A stretch of DNA of 64,000 nucleotides from Bacteroidota bacterium (GTDB lineage: Bacteria; Bacteroidota; Bacteroidia; 2-12-FULL-35-15), in contig CANIFU010000002.1 of the NCBI GenBank assembly GCA_947466965.1, forward strand, positions 107,209 to 171,208, written 5' to 3'. The notes under the pieces were generated by a model that saw only the letters and a program-made list of their open reading frames with translations, had not been told where the DNA came from and did no database searches. Positions 1-8,977 of the stretch are shown here, piece after piece (the first letter of the stretch is position 1; the number at the start of each line of letters is the position of its first letter). Position numbers and translations under genes: made by a program.

Positions 1-1
1 A

Positions 2-1546
2 AAAGAAATGGAGCACCCCTCCTGGGACACGCAATTACTTGCTCCCCTAATTGATGCTTCGATGACTATAAACAATATTCTTCCCGACTCAATTCTACAA
101 ACAAATGCTGATAGTTCGATGAAAATTGTTTTCAGCAATGAACTGTATAAGATAAATATGGACACTTTATTTAATATTGCCGACACCACTATTCACAGTG
201 GCTACGCTGTTCCTTTTACAATAGGAAGTGGGTTAACGCCAGGATATACTCTTCCATTTCCGTCTTCTTCTTCTACTACCTACTCTTTACCAGGTATTGA
301 ATTGAAAAAGGTTATTATAAAATCAGGATTTGTTACTTTTAAAGTGAAAAGTAAAATACGAGAAGTAACTGAGTTTGTTTATTCAATTCCTTGTGCAACT
401 GATGCTTTAGGAAATCCATTTTCAAAACCATTTACTGTTCCCGCTCGCGTTGGTTCCAATCCAGGTGTTTATAATCAAACATTCGATTTGTCAGGCTTCA
501 CAATCAATCTAACAGGACCTTCCGGAACACAGATCAATACAATCTATACTTCTTTGGCAGGTAAAATAAGTGCAACCGCTGCAGATACTGTTTTAGTAAC
601 ACCTTCAGACAGTTTAATAATTGATAATACTTTTTACGATTTGGTCCCCTTTTATGCTAAAGGGTATTTCGGAAATAATACTTACAACACCGGTTCAAGC
701 GAAAGTGCGTTTACACTTTTCGATAGAATTGTAGATGGAACCATCCTATTAGAAGATGTTGACTTTAACTTTAGCATCGAGAATCCAATTGGTCTTGATG
801 CTCGTTTATACATAAACAACATTACCTCTATCAATTCCCGTACAGGAACATCAATTAATTTATCAAATACGCTTATCGGTAGTCCAATCAATATCAATCG
901 TGCATCCGAAAGTGCAGGAATCATTTATCCAACCTATGCGAACTTTCCTTTAAATACAAGTAATTCTAATATTAAACCAATGATCGAAAACTTGCCCGAC
1001 AAATTTGGTTATTCCATGCAAGTGATTACAAATCCCCTAGGTAATATTTCAGGCTCAAATGATTTTATTTATTACGACAGACTTTTAAAAGCCAAATTGA
1101 ACATGGAAATTCCGCTTTCTATCGTTGCCAATAATTTGACCTTAGCCGATACCTTAGACTTTAATATTTCTCAGTCAGATGGCACTCAAAATATTCATGA
1201 TGGAACCATTGCGCTTTTTGCAAATAACGGTTTTCCTTTCGATGCAAAACTACAGTTGTATTTACTGAACGAGAACAACACCGTTAGAGATTCAATCTTC
1301 GGTTATGCCAATACGATTGTAGAAGCTCCAATTAATTCAAGCTTAAGGGTAATAGGCAAAAAAATGACAAAAATTTCGGTTCCTATAAGTGCTGAAAAAA
1401 TGAATTTACTATACGACACAAAGAAGGTGGTAATGAAAGTAAAATTCAACACAAGTTCACAACCGCAATATATAAAGATTTACAGTGAATATTCAATAGA
1501 CATTAAACTAGTCGGGGATTTTAATTATACGATCCAACTCCATTAA
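2..1546 (+). CDS. Secreted or surface protein, 5' end outside the window (partial)
   Basis: The frame is open to the left edge, with two sense codons before the first ATG at 8, so the true start and probably a signal peptide lie outside the window. About 514 residues are visible. They are rich in Thr, Ser, Asn and beta-prone segments, have few charged clusters and show no catalytic motif. The composition fits an exported, beta-rich envelope protein. It ends 10 nt before the next gene, a beta-barrel protein with a signal peptide, so the two are probably one transcription unit. I do not recognise the family; the function is unknown. Confidence 0.7.
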   Translation, partial: KEMEHPSWDTQLLAPLIDASMTINNILPDSILQTNADSSMKIVFSNELYKINMDTLFNIADTTIHSGYAVPFTIGSGLTPGYTLPFPSSSSTTYSLPGIELKKVIIKSGFVTFKVKSKIREVTEFVYSIPCATDALGNPFSKPFTVPARVGSNPGVYNQTFDLSGFTINLTGPSGTQINTIYTSLAGKISATAADTVLVTPSDSLIIDNTFYDLVPFYAKGYFGNNTYNTGSSESAFTLFDRIVDGTILLEDVDFNFSIENPIGLDARLYINNITSINSRTGTSINLSNTLIGSPININRASESAGIIYPTYANFPLNTSNSNIKPMIENLPDKFGYSMQVITNPLGNISGSNDFIYYDRLLKAKLNMEIPLSIVANNLTLADTLDFNISQSDGTQNIHDGTIALFANNGFPFDAKLQLYLLNENNTVRDSIFGYANTIVEAPINSSLRVIGKKMTKISVPISAEKMNLLYDTKKVVMKVKFNTSSQPQYIKIYSEYSIDIKLVGDFNYTIQLH

Positions 1547-1556
1547 AAATAACGTT

Positions 1557-2819
1557 TTGAAGAAGATACTATTTTTACTTTTCATTCTAATAAATCAGTT
1601 CAATTCAGAAGCGCAGATAGCGGCCATCTTTTCTGATGAATTTCCAGAAACAGCAAGAACCCGAATCGGGCTGGTTGGCGAGTATGGCATAAACTCAAAT
1701 GCTTTCACCACACAATTTGTTTCTAAATTTTATAAAGGCGGTTATATTGACGCCGCATTAAAAAATGATGTTTTGAAGCGAACCGAAAAAATGAATACCA
1801 TTGGTGCTGATTTGAACTATGGAGTTTATGTGGGAATCAAACTCGATTCTATCTTTCACAAAAAGAATATCAGTTTATTTTTCAGTTTGCGCGACAGAGC
1901 TCATTTTGATGCTCGCTTTTCAAAAGATTTATACAAAGTAGCCTTTTATGGAAATGCTCCTTATGCAGGAAAAACAGCAAATTTCAACGATTTTAATTTA
2001 AACTACCTTCGTTATCAACAACTTCAGATTGGCTTATTTTCTTCCAAATATGACAGTGCAGCGCGCTGGGGTATAGCCGTATCAATTTTAAAAGGCGAAC
2101 AGTATTCTTCTATTTTTGCTAAAAAAGCTGAAATGTATACTAGCGAAGACGGTCAATATATTGACTTCAATACAGAAATGCAGGTTGCACAATCCGATAC
2201 AGCAAACAAAGGAATAGGTGCATTCAATGGAATAGGTGCCAGTTTTGATATTTATTTTGAGGCGCCTTTTAAAACTCGTTTCGAGAATTCTAAATTAATT
2301 ATTTCTGTTGCTGATATTGGTTCGATAAAATTCAATAACAATTCACTGTATTTAAATCAGGATTCACTTTTTCATTATACTGGATTTCATGTAAACAGTA
2401 TTTATGAACTTCAGGATTCAACCTTCGCAAATGCTTCGCAAGATAGCATTGTCAATTCAATAGCACCATTCAAAAAAAAATCCATTTCGGTGACACTTCC
2501 AACAGTTCTTAACATCACTTACGAAACAAAATTCAACAAGCACGTTGAAGTTACTGAAGGAATTCGATATGTATTTAATGGCAATTATCATTTGCTTGGT
2601 TACATCAAAGGGAATTTCATTTTCAATCACCAACTTTCTATTTCCACAACCTTTGGATATGGCGGCTACGGGAAATTTAGCTATGGCATAGGTGTATTTG
2701 CCAATTTAGGAAAAGGTGTCATTATCTATGCGGGAAGCAATAATCTAGAGGGTTTTATCGCTCCTAAAAAAGCATTAGGTCAATCAGCATACATTTCACT
2801 TATTAAAAATTTCAAATAA
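1557..2819 (+). CDS. DUF5723-like outer-membrane beta-barrel protein
   Basis: 420 residues from a TTG start that opens a clean signal peptide (MKKILFLLFILINQFNSEAQ, cleavage after A-Q). The body alternates short beta-strands, and the opening motif 'DEFPETARTRIGL' followed by an N-terminal region describing a barrel resembles the Bacteroidota family DUF5723 of predicted outer-membrane proteins. The last residues (SLIKNF-K) suit a barrel end strand. It sits 10 nt after the preceding secreted protein and 5 nt before kdsA. No enzymatic motif is visible; the role in the outer membrane is unknown. Family assignment is from remembered sequence features, not a search. Confidence 0.65.
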   Translation: MKKILFLLFILINQFNSEAQIAAIFSDEFPETARTRIGLVGEYGINSNAFTTQFVSKFYKGGYIDAALKNDVLKRTEKMNTIGADLNYGVYVGIKLDSIFHKKNISLFFSLRDRAHFDARFSKDLYKVAFYGNAPYAGKTANFNDFNLNYLRYQQLQIGLFSSKYDSAARWGIAVSILKGEQYSSIFAKKAEMYTSEDGQYIDFNTEMQVAQSDTANKGIGAFNGIGASFDIYFEAPFKTRFENSKLIISVADIGSIKFNNNSLYLNQDSLFHYTGFHVNSIYELQDSTFANASQDSIVNSIAPFKKKSISVTLPTVLNITYETKFNKHVEVTEGIRYVFNGNYHLLGYIKGNFIFNHQLSISTTFGYGGYGKFSYGIGVFANLGKGVIIYAGSNNLEGFIAPKKALGQSAYISLIKNFK

Positions 2820-2824
2820 ATATT

Positions 2825-3640
2825 ATGTCGTTAAACAATATTCCGAATTTAAAACATTTAGAAACAAATAACTTTTTCTTAATTGCAGGCCCTTGTGCTG
2901 TTGAAAACGAAGAAATTTGTTTTGAAATAGCAGAAAAAGTAAAATCAGTTACCGACAAACTTGGTATTCCATACATTTTCAAAGCATCGTTCAAAAAGGC
3001 GAACCGTTCACGCCTAGATTCGTTTACTGGAATTGGAGATGAAAAAGGGTTGGAGATCATCGCAAAAGTTGGAAAACAGTATAACCTTCCTACACTTACT
3101 GATATTCATACTCATGAAGATGCAACAATGGCGGCAGCGTTTGTTGATATTCTACAGATTCCTGCATTCTTATGCAGACAAACAGATCTTCTTGTTGCTG
3201 CAGCAAAAACAGGGAAACATGTTAATATAAAAAAAGGGCAATTCCTTTCTGCCGAATCAATGAAATTTGCAGTCGATAAAGTAAGAGAATCAGGAAATAC
3301 AAACATCATGCTTACCGAGCGGGGAACTTTTTTAGGCTATCAAGATCTTGTTGTTGATTTCAGAGGTATACCCGAAATGCAAAAAAACAATGTTCCTGTT
3401 GTCATGGACATCACCCATTCATTACAACAGCCGAATCAAACAAGTGGCGTAACTGGAGGCAGACCTGATTTAATAGGAACAATAGCGAAAGCCGCAATTG
3501 CGGTTGGTGTAGATGGAATTTTTTTAGAAACACACCCTAATCCAGCTAAAGCAAAATCAGATGGAGCAAATATGCTTCACCTTGATCATTTCGAAAAATT
3601 AATGAACGATTTGATAACAATCAGACGTGCAATCTTATAA
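2825..3640 (+). CDS. kdsA: 3-deoxy-8-phosphooctulonate synthase (KDO-8-phosphate synthase)
   Basis: 271 residues, the usual length for KdsA. It condenses phosphoenolpyruvate with arabinose-5-phosphate to give KDO-8-P for the LPS inner core. Diagnostic motifs are IAGPCAVE (19-26), KASFKKANR (53-61), DITHS (195-199), GGRPD and ETHPNP (235-240). Cys24 in AGPC, with His198, Glu235 and Asp246, matches the ligand set of the metal-dependent class; E. coli-type metal-free enzymes have Asn at the Cys position. The phosphatase for the next step (kdsC) is in this window at 31.9 kb. Start ATG lies 5 nt after the preceding stop. Confidence 0.95.
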   Translation: MSLNNIPNLKHLETNNFFLIAGPCAVENEEICFEIAEKVKSVTDKLGIPYIFKASFKKANRSRLDSFTGIGDEKGLEIIAKVGKQYNLPTLTDIHTHEDATMAAAFVDILQIPAFLCRQTDLLVAAAKTGKHVNIKKGQFLSAESMKFAVDKVRESGNTNIMLTERGTFLGYQDLVVDFRGIPEMQKNNVPVVMDITHSLQQPNQTSGVTGGRPDLIGTIAKAAIAVGVDGIFLETHPNPAKAKSDGANMLHLDHFEKLMNDLITIRRAIL

Positions 3641-3659
3641 TTTTTATAAACGTATTCAG

Positions 3660-5135
3660 ATGAAAAGACTACCATTTGTTTTTACTTTTCTTTTTTGTTT
3701 TTGTTTTCAATTCGTTATGCATGCGCAATCTCCAATAAAATTCAGAAAAGTGATTGGTAACAATGGGTATGATTATGGCTATTCATGTAAACAAACTTTT
3801 GATAAAGGATATATTATTGGTGGCTCATCAAGTTCATTCGGAAGTGGCAACACTGATATGTATGTTGTGAAAACAGATTCTATGGGCGTTCCTTGGGGTG
3901 ATAAAACAATTGGCGGAATAAATATCGATCAGGGAATGTGTATCAGACAAACAAGCGACAGTGGATATGTTTTACTTGGCTATACAAACAGTTACGGAGC
4001 CGGAGGATATGATATGTATCTGGTAAAGATGGATTCTTCTTTTAACACACAATGGACAAAAACCTATGGAGGAACAGATTGGGATTTTGGAAATTGTGTA
4101 GAGCAAACTTCAGATGGTGGTTATATCCTTTGTGGTTCTACGTATAGTTATGGAAAAGGAGATCAGGATTATTATTTGATCCGGACCAATTCAACGGGTG
4201 ACACTTTATGGACAAAAACATACGGTGGAACAAAAGAAGATATTGCAAAATCTGTGATTCAAACAAGTGATGGCGGATTTATTTTAACGGGAGTAACTAA
4301 AAGTATGGGAGACACGCTTGGTGATTTTTATACAATAAAAACATTTGCAAATGGCGATACAACTTGGACATACAAATTGGGTGGATTACAAGCAGATATT
4401 GGAAATGACATTTTAGAAAGTAATACAGGTGAATTTATTGCAGGTGGTGAAACATATAGTTTTGGTGCTGGTAATGCAGATGCAGTTCTCATAAAATTAT
4501 CAGCCACAGGAATATTTCAAAACATATTTACGATTGGTAATACCGGTTTTGATAATGCCACTTCTATAACGGAGGGAGCAGACGGAAAAATAGCAATGGT
4601 AGGCCTTACAAAAAATTGGGGAACAGTAAATGGTGATATGTATTTTACAATAATAAAAAACGATTGGACCTTTTTCAACTCCACAACTTTTGGAACAATT
4701 ACAAAAGATCAGGGATTCTCTGTTGAAGCTACTGCAGATAAATGTTTCATTTTATGTGGTACAACGAAAGGTTTCAACAATGGTTTGGAAGATATTTACC
4801 TGATTAAAACCGACTCAATGGGATTATCCGGATTTACGGGGTCAGAATCCATTTTTATAACAAGTGTTCAGGATCAAAATTCGTTCCTCAACAATTCGTT
4901 TGTTTTATTTCCAAATCCAGCGAATAATAGTATTCATATTAATATAAATACTTCATGGTGGCAAGATCAAGCGGAAATCATTATTGTTGATGTATTAGGA
5001 AAAGAAGTAGAACATTTCCAAACAGCTCTCAATAATTTTTCTATCAACACGAAAGATCTTACGAATGGCTTGTATTACCTGACTTTAAAAACTAAAAATT
5101 CAATCTCGACACAAAAATTAGTCATTCAGCATTAA
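3660..5135 (+). CDS. Secreted repeat protein with T9SS C-terminal sorting domain
   Basis: I place the start at the ATG at 3660, which opens a signal peptide (MKRLPFVFTFLFCFCFQFV, cleavage near HAQ); an upstream in-frame ATG overlapping kdsA only adds hydrophilic residues. The 491-residue protein holds about seven repeats of roughly 55 residues of the type 'QTSDGGYILxGxTxSYG..D.YLIKTDSxG', as found in predicted beta-propellers. The last 80 residues are a type A sorting domain: FPNPANN, then 'VDVLGKEV', 'LTNGLYYLTLKT' and a terminal 'STQKLVIQ'. It should be exported by Sec, then moved across the outer membrane by T9SS and anchored or released. No catalytic residues are evident. Confidence 0.85.
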   Translation: MKRLPFVFTFLFCFCFQFVMHAQSPIKFRKVIGNNGYDYGYSCKQTFDKGYIIGGSSSSFGSGNTDMYVVKTDSMGVPWGDKTIGGINIDQGMCIRQTSDSGYVLLGYTNSYGAGGYDMYLVKMDSSFNTQWTKTYGGTDWDFGNCVEQTSDGGYILCGSTYSYGKGDQDYYLIRTNSTGDTLWTKTYGGTKEDIAKSVIQTSDGGFILTGVTKSMGDTLGDFYTIKTFANGDTTWTYKLGGLQADIGNDILESNTGEFIAGGETYSFGAGNADAVLIKLSATGIFQNIFTIGNTGFDNATSITEGADGKIAMVGLTKNWGTVNGDMYFTIIKNDWTFFNSTTFGTITKDQGFSVEATADKCFILCGTTKGFNNGLEDIYLIKTDSMGLSGFTGSESIFITSVQDQNSFLNNSFVLFPNPANNSIHININTSWWQDQAEIIIVDVLGKEVEHFQTALNNFSINTKDLTNGLYYLTLKTKNSISTQKLVIQH

Positions 5136-5202
5136 TATTTAATTACTATTTATTTATATTTTTTTAAATTTACACAACTAAAATCATTTATAATAAAGGA
5201 AT

Positions 5203-5910
5203 ATGGGACGAGTATTTGAAAAGCGTAAGTATAAAATGTTTGCCCGCTATGATAAAATGGCGAAAGGCTTTACACGTATTGGAAAAGAGATTGCAATAGC
5301 GATCAAATTAGGAGGTGGTGATCCAGCTGGTAACTCACGTTTACGCGTGGCGATCCAGAATGCGAAAGGCTTGAATATGCCGAAAGTAAACATTGACGCG
5401 GCTATTAAACGTGCAACATCAAAAGATTCTTCAAATTTAGAAGAGGTTGTTTATGAAGGGAAAGGTCCTTATGGAGTGGCAATTTTAATTGAATGTGCAA
5501 CAGATAATCCTACAAGAACGGTTGCCAATGTTCGAATGAACTTTAATAAATATGGCGGAGAATTAGGTAAAACAGGATCTTTGGATTATTTATTTGACAG
5601 AAAAGGTGTATTCCGTATTAAGAACGAAAACCTAGTTCTGGAAGAATTAGAGTTCGAATTGATCGACTTCGGTGCAGATGAGATAGAAAGCGATGAAGAA
5701 GAAATTGTAATTTATACTGCTTTCACAGATTTCGGAAACATGCAAAAAGCACTTGAATCAAAGAAATTCAACATCATCAGTTCAGAATTGGAACGTATTC
5801 CAAATTCAACAGTTGAATTAAACGATGAGCAAGTGGAAGAAGTAATGAAACTAGTTGGTAAATTAGAAGAAGATGATGATATCCAAACGGTATATCATAA
5901 TTTGAAATAG
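5203..5910 (+). CDS. yebC: YebC/PmpR (TACO1-like) family protein
   Basis: 235 residues covering the full family length. The N-terminus reads MGRVFEKRKYKMFARYDKMA, the Bacteroidota variant of the MAGHSKW..IKHRK start, followed by 'GGGDPAGNSRLRVAIQNAK' and 'MPKVNIDAAIKRA'. The middle has 'YEGKGPYGVAILIECATDN' and 'GSLDYLFDRKGVF'. Family members were first described as transcription regulators; later work links them to translation of proline-rich stretches on the ribosome. Single gene, preceded by an AT-rich promoter region and followed by a terminator shared with the opposing gene. Confidence 0.93.
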   Translation: MGRVFEKRKYKMFARYDKMAKGFTRIGKEIAIAIKLGGGDPAGNSRLRVAIQNAKGLNMPKVNIDAAIKRATSKDSSNLEEVVYEGKGPYGVAILIECATDNPTRTVANVRMNFNKYGGELGKTGSLDYLFDRKGVFRIKNENLVLEELEFELIDFGADEIESDEEEIVIYTAFTDFGNMQKALESKKFNIISSELERIPNSTVELNDEQVEEVMKLVGKLEEDDDIQTVYHNLK

Positions 5911-5929
5911 ATTTGTATTCAATCAGAAA

Positions 5930-5965
5930 AAAAAACGCAGTAGTTATTCCTTCTGCGTTTTTTTT
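5930..5965. terminator. Bidirectional terminator between convergent genes
   Basis: Stem AACGCAG (5934-5940) with CTGCGTT (5953-5959), flanked by an A-run on the left and a T-run on the right, so it can stop transcription from both sides. It overlaps the stop codon of the minus-strand kinase. Confidence 0.8.
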
Positions 5966-6815
5966 ATTCTCCTAGATGATACAATGTTAATCCTGCAATA
6001 GGTGTTTCAGAAATAGTATCAATATTTACCCCTTTATTTGCTGCAACAGCACGAAGGATATTGCTATAATAAAATGCAACCGAGCCGGTGCAGCTTAATT
6101 TAAGTTCTTTGTGTTTTTTATACCTGCAAATATAGTTGTCGAAAAACTGATCAAAACAACCAGCAACCAAATCAATTATAAATTGTTCTTTTAAATTCTG
6201 GTAAATGAATTTACTGAAAGAAGCTAAAAATCTATTCGGCATTGGTTTTCTGTAAACAGCATCTATAATATCGTCTTTACTCAGGTTGAACCGGGCAAAA
6301 AATCGTGCAGCAAGATCTTCAGGCAATTCATCATTTATAAATGCCTGAACAAACGTTTTCCCGATATGAGCGCCACTTCCCTCATCACCTAAAATAAAAC
6401 CACTGGATGTTCTGTTTTCAACTATTTCTCCCCCATCGTAATAACAGGTATTTGCACCAGTACCCAAAATTGCAGCAATTCCAGGATTTTTACCACATAA
6501 TGAACGTGCTGCTCCCAAAAGATCAGAGTTGATTTCAATGACTGCTGCAGGAAAATGTTCTTGTAACGCTTCGAATACAATTTGTTTTTTGTCAGCAACC
6601 TTACAACCTGCTCCGTAAAAATAAATTGATAGTCCAAGACTTAAATCGTTTTTGTTTAACTGAGGAATCAATTCGAATTTTAAAATTTCAGAAATTTGAG
6701 ATGTCGTTTGAAAATATGGATTTATCCCCTGTGTAGCGAATTGATGAATTTGTTTATTGTTATCAATCAAACGCCAATCGGTTTTTGTGGAGCCACTATC
6801 TGCTATTAGAATCAT
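5964..6815 (-). CDS. BadF/BadG-type ATPase, N-acetylglucosamine kinase-like
   Basis: 283 residues from the ATG at 6815, where the protein starts directly with the phosphate-1 motif MILIADSGSTKTDW; the longer in-frame extension is hydrophobic and unlikely. Further ASKHA-fold signatures are 'AAILGTGANTCYYDG' (phosphate-2), 'GFILGDEGSGAHIG' and 'CTGSVAFYYS' (adenosine site). Bacteroidota homologues are usually annotated as N-acetylglucosamine kinase, phosphorylating GlcNAc from peptidoglycan or chitin recycling; sugar specificity cannot be read from sequence. It is the last minus-strand gene of this block. Confidence 0.85.
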   Translation of the reverse strand: MILIADSGSTKTDWRLIDNNKQIHQFATQGINPYFQTTSQISEILKFELIPQLNKNDLSLGLSIYFYGAGCKVADKKQIVFEALQEHFPAAVIEINSDLLGAARSLCGKNPGIAAILGTGANTCYYDGGEIVENRTSSGFILGDEGSGAHIGKTFVQAFINDELPEDLAARFFARFNLSKDDIIDAVYRKPMPNRFLASFSKFIYQNLKEQFIIDLVAGCFDQFFDNYICRYKKHKELKLSCTGSVAFYYSNILRAVAANKGVNIDTISETPIAGLTLYHLGE

Positions 6816-6913
6816 ATTGCTAAAGTATACATAAATGATGAAAAAAAATGCCGACAAACAATAATCAATCGGCACTTAAATTATTTTTTCGATGTTCATT
6901 TTTTTTGCAGGGC

Positions 6914-7342
6914 TTACAAAATTATATGAACGAATGAACTCTCAATTTCAGTTTTATACTTTTTGATTGGCTTTAAGGCAGGTTCCTTCAATACATTGCC
7001 TTCCAGATCGAAAGTACTGCCATGTGAAGAGCAAAACAATCCCGTTTTATTTGCAGTCAAAGGATTATCCTGATGAGAACACTTCATTTCTAAAGCAGTG
7101 TAAATTCCATTACTCTTTTTAACCAATAATATATCAAATGGAATAGAACTGTTTCTGACGATTACACTATTATTTCCTTCAGTAAATGCTGTAAATGGAA
7201 CAGCGAGTATATTTTTCACAACAACTGCTTTAAATACAGGCATTGGGGTACACGAACTTAACTGTGAAACGAGGGCTCCCCCGCCAACGACACTTAAACA
7301 TAGGGCACAAGTTTTTTTTATAAATGACCGTCTATTCTGCAT
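6914..7342 (-). CDS. Rieske [2Fe-2S] protein, exported
   Basis: 142 residues from the ATG at 7342. The N-terminus (NRRSFIKKTC, then a Gly/Ala/Val-rich hydrophobic stretch) looks like a Tat-type signal, and 'LVSQLSSC' could be a lipobox. Rieske ligands are present as CSH and CSSHGS, 13 residues apart, giving the Cys-His/Cys-His pair that binds the 2Fe-2S cluster. It should be a periplasmic electron carrier anchored to the membrane. Only one nucleotide separates it from the stop of the porin-like gene upstream, so they are co-translated; the electron partner is not visible. Confidence 0.88.
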   Translation of the reverse strand: MQNRRSFIKKTCALCLSVVGGGALVSQLSSCTPMPVFKAVVVKNILAVPFTAFTEGNNSVIVRNSSIPFDILLVKKSNGIYTALEMKCSHQDNPLTANKTGLFCSSHGSTFDLEGNVLKEPALKPIKKYKTEIESSFVHIIL

Positions 7343-7343
7343 A

Positions 7344-8555
7344 TTAAAAACTATAACCAACACCTAAGCTAAAGAAACCTTGTTCTTTTTTAAAGTCAGG
7401 ATCCGGCAATCCAACTAATACAGGGTTTTGCTCCCCTGTCTGCAATAGGACATAATCGGCCTTAACGATAACACCTTTTATAGGTTGAAAACTGATTCCA
7501 CCTACAAAGTAAGTACTATTTTTAGTTTTGTCAACAATTCCATTTTGAGATAATTTATAATTCATATCTAAATTCTCGTAGCGTGCAAAAACAGTAAGGT
7601 TCTTTTCTGACTTTTTAACTAATTTAAGAACGTTAAATCCAACTTCGCCATAATACCCCAACACAACCTCAGGAATATTATTGCCATAAGCATTGTTTAT
7701 TTTTTCAGAATCTGAAATTTGAACAGAAGTAAATAATCCCTTAAGGGAAAATCCTTTATTAGTATATTGAACATTGGCTTCATATAAAAATACGGGAGTT
7801 CCGAATGCCCCGTTGGCAAGTTTCAATGTATCGGAATCTTTTTTACTCAAACCGGCACTACCGCCGTAATAAGCGGAAGCCTGTATCCTAAAATTTTTAA
7901 TGTAATACAATAAGGAACCGGTAACTGCCATCGCAGATGCATTTGCGTCTCTCCCTTCAAAACGTCCATCACGAATTCCTCTACCACTTTTAAATTCAGC
8001 AGAATTTAATCCGTTAACCAATGCAAGAGAATAATTTAATCCAGGTAATTTGTTTGTTGAACCGAACAATCCTAAGCCAATCTCCCTCCAAGTAGCAGGA
8101 ATAATAAAGCGTTCAACAAATGGACGGTCATTACCATTAAAAGTAGTTGGTAGATGGTTTTCATTAATAATTCCAATTCTAGGAATAAATAAACCTGTAG
8201 TTAAATATATATTCTTATTTAAATTAAACTTAATAAAAGCTTGCTCCAATGCGACTTCACCACCTGCTTCTCCACCTGCAACTTTTGCATCCTCGATCTC
8301 CAACTCTGAAAAAAATGAAATTTTATCATTGAATTTATGACCTAAAAATAAGATCACCCTATCAACATTTGCTTCAGCAAGTTTATTATTTACGTTGTAT
8401 TTATATTTAACACTTCCATAGCCAGAAATTACTGTTGCAGTTTTACTTGCGATTAAGCCAGCAGCCAAAGAATCTTCTTTGGTTAATACTTGCGCTTTCA
8501 ATGTGGAAGCTAATAATGTTAATATGATTATTGTGTGCAATTGTATGTATTTCAT
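7344..8555 (-). CDS. Porin-like outer-membrane beta-barrel protein
   Basis: 403 residues with a signal peptide (MKYIQLHTIIILTLLASTLKAQ). The body is a series of amphipathic strands ('ISFFSELEIEDAKV', 'IYLTTGLFIPRIG', 'VFARYENLDMNY') and it ends with 'FSLGVGYSF', the terminal aromatic residue recognised by the BAM complex. 'RPFVERFIIPATWREIGLGL' is typical of Bacteroidota OprO/OprP-like or DUF3570-like porins. Substrate unknown. It leads directly into the Rieske gene. Its upstream region contains the C-free repeat tract. Confidence 0.75.
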   Translation of the reverse strand: MKYIQLHTIIILTLLASTLKAQVLTKEDSLAAGLIASKTATVISGYGSVKYKYNVNNKLAEANVDRVILFLGHKFNDKISFFSELEIEDAKVAGGEAGGEVALEQAFIKFNLNKNIYLTTGLFIPRIGIINENHLPTTFNGNDRPFVERFIIPATWREIGLGLFGSTNKLPGLNYSLALVNGLNSAEFKSGRGIRDGRFEGRDANASAMAVTGSLLYYIKNFRIQASAYYGGSAGLSKKDSDTLKLANGAFGTPVFLYEANVQYTNKGFSLKGLFTSVQISDSEKINNAYGNNIPEVVLGYYGEVGFNVLKLVKKSEKNLTVFARYENLDMNYKLSQNGIVDKTKNSTYFVGGISFQPIKGVIVKADYVLLQTGEQNPVLVGLPDPDFKKEQGFFSLGVGYSF

Positions 8556-8658
8556 AAATAAAGAAATTATTTAGATTAATTATTAATAACGGCACAAATG
8601 TAGATTTGGAGCAACGAAACGACAATACCTAAAAAGTGGTATTTTAAAATTTGGAGGC

Positions 8659-8941
8659 AGAAAATAAGGTGATAGGGAAATAAGTTGAGGTGATAAGGGA
8701 AAAAGGTGATAAGGTTATAGGGTAAGAAGGGAAAAAGGTAATGGGTAAGAAGGAAAGAGGGTAATAGGGAAAGAGGTAATAAGGAAATAGGGTAATAAGG
8801 GAAAGAGGTTAATAAGGAAATAGGGTAATAAGGGAAAGAGGTTAATAGGGAAAAAGGTAATAAGGAAATAGGGTAATAAGGAAATAGGGTAATAAGGGAA
8901 AGAGGTTAATAAGGAAATAGGGTAATAAGGGAAAAAGGAAA
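8659..8941. repeat. Degenerate repeat tract without any C on the + strand
   Basis: 283 consecutive bases contain only A, G and T on the + strand. They are built from short units such as GGTAATAAGG, GGAAATAGGG and GGGAAAGAGG. A 33-nt unit recurs exactly: GAGGTT lies at 8805, 8838 and 8902 (spacings 33 and 64). There is no open reading frame. It lies between the end of a response regulator gene and the start of the porin-like gene, so on the transcribed minus strand it reads as repeated CCTTATTACCC. Not a CRISPR: the units abut with no unique spacers. Confidence 0.85.
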
Positions 8942-8977
8942 CAAGGTAATAAGGTAATAAGGAAAGAAAGAAAGGAA

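Noticed and set aside
6816-6875. 20-residue N-terminal extension of the GlcNAc-kinase-like protein
   Set aside because: The ASKHA phosphate-1 motif must lie at the N-terminus; the ATG at 6815 gives the normal length.
8659-8941. CRISPR-like array
   Set aside because: Units are 10-33 nt, degenerate and directly adjacent, with no unique spacers and no cas genes nearby.
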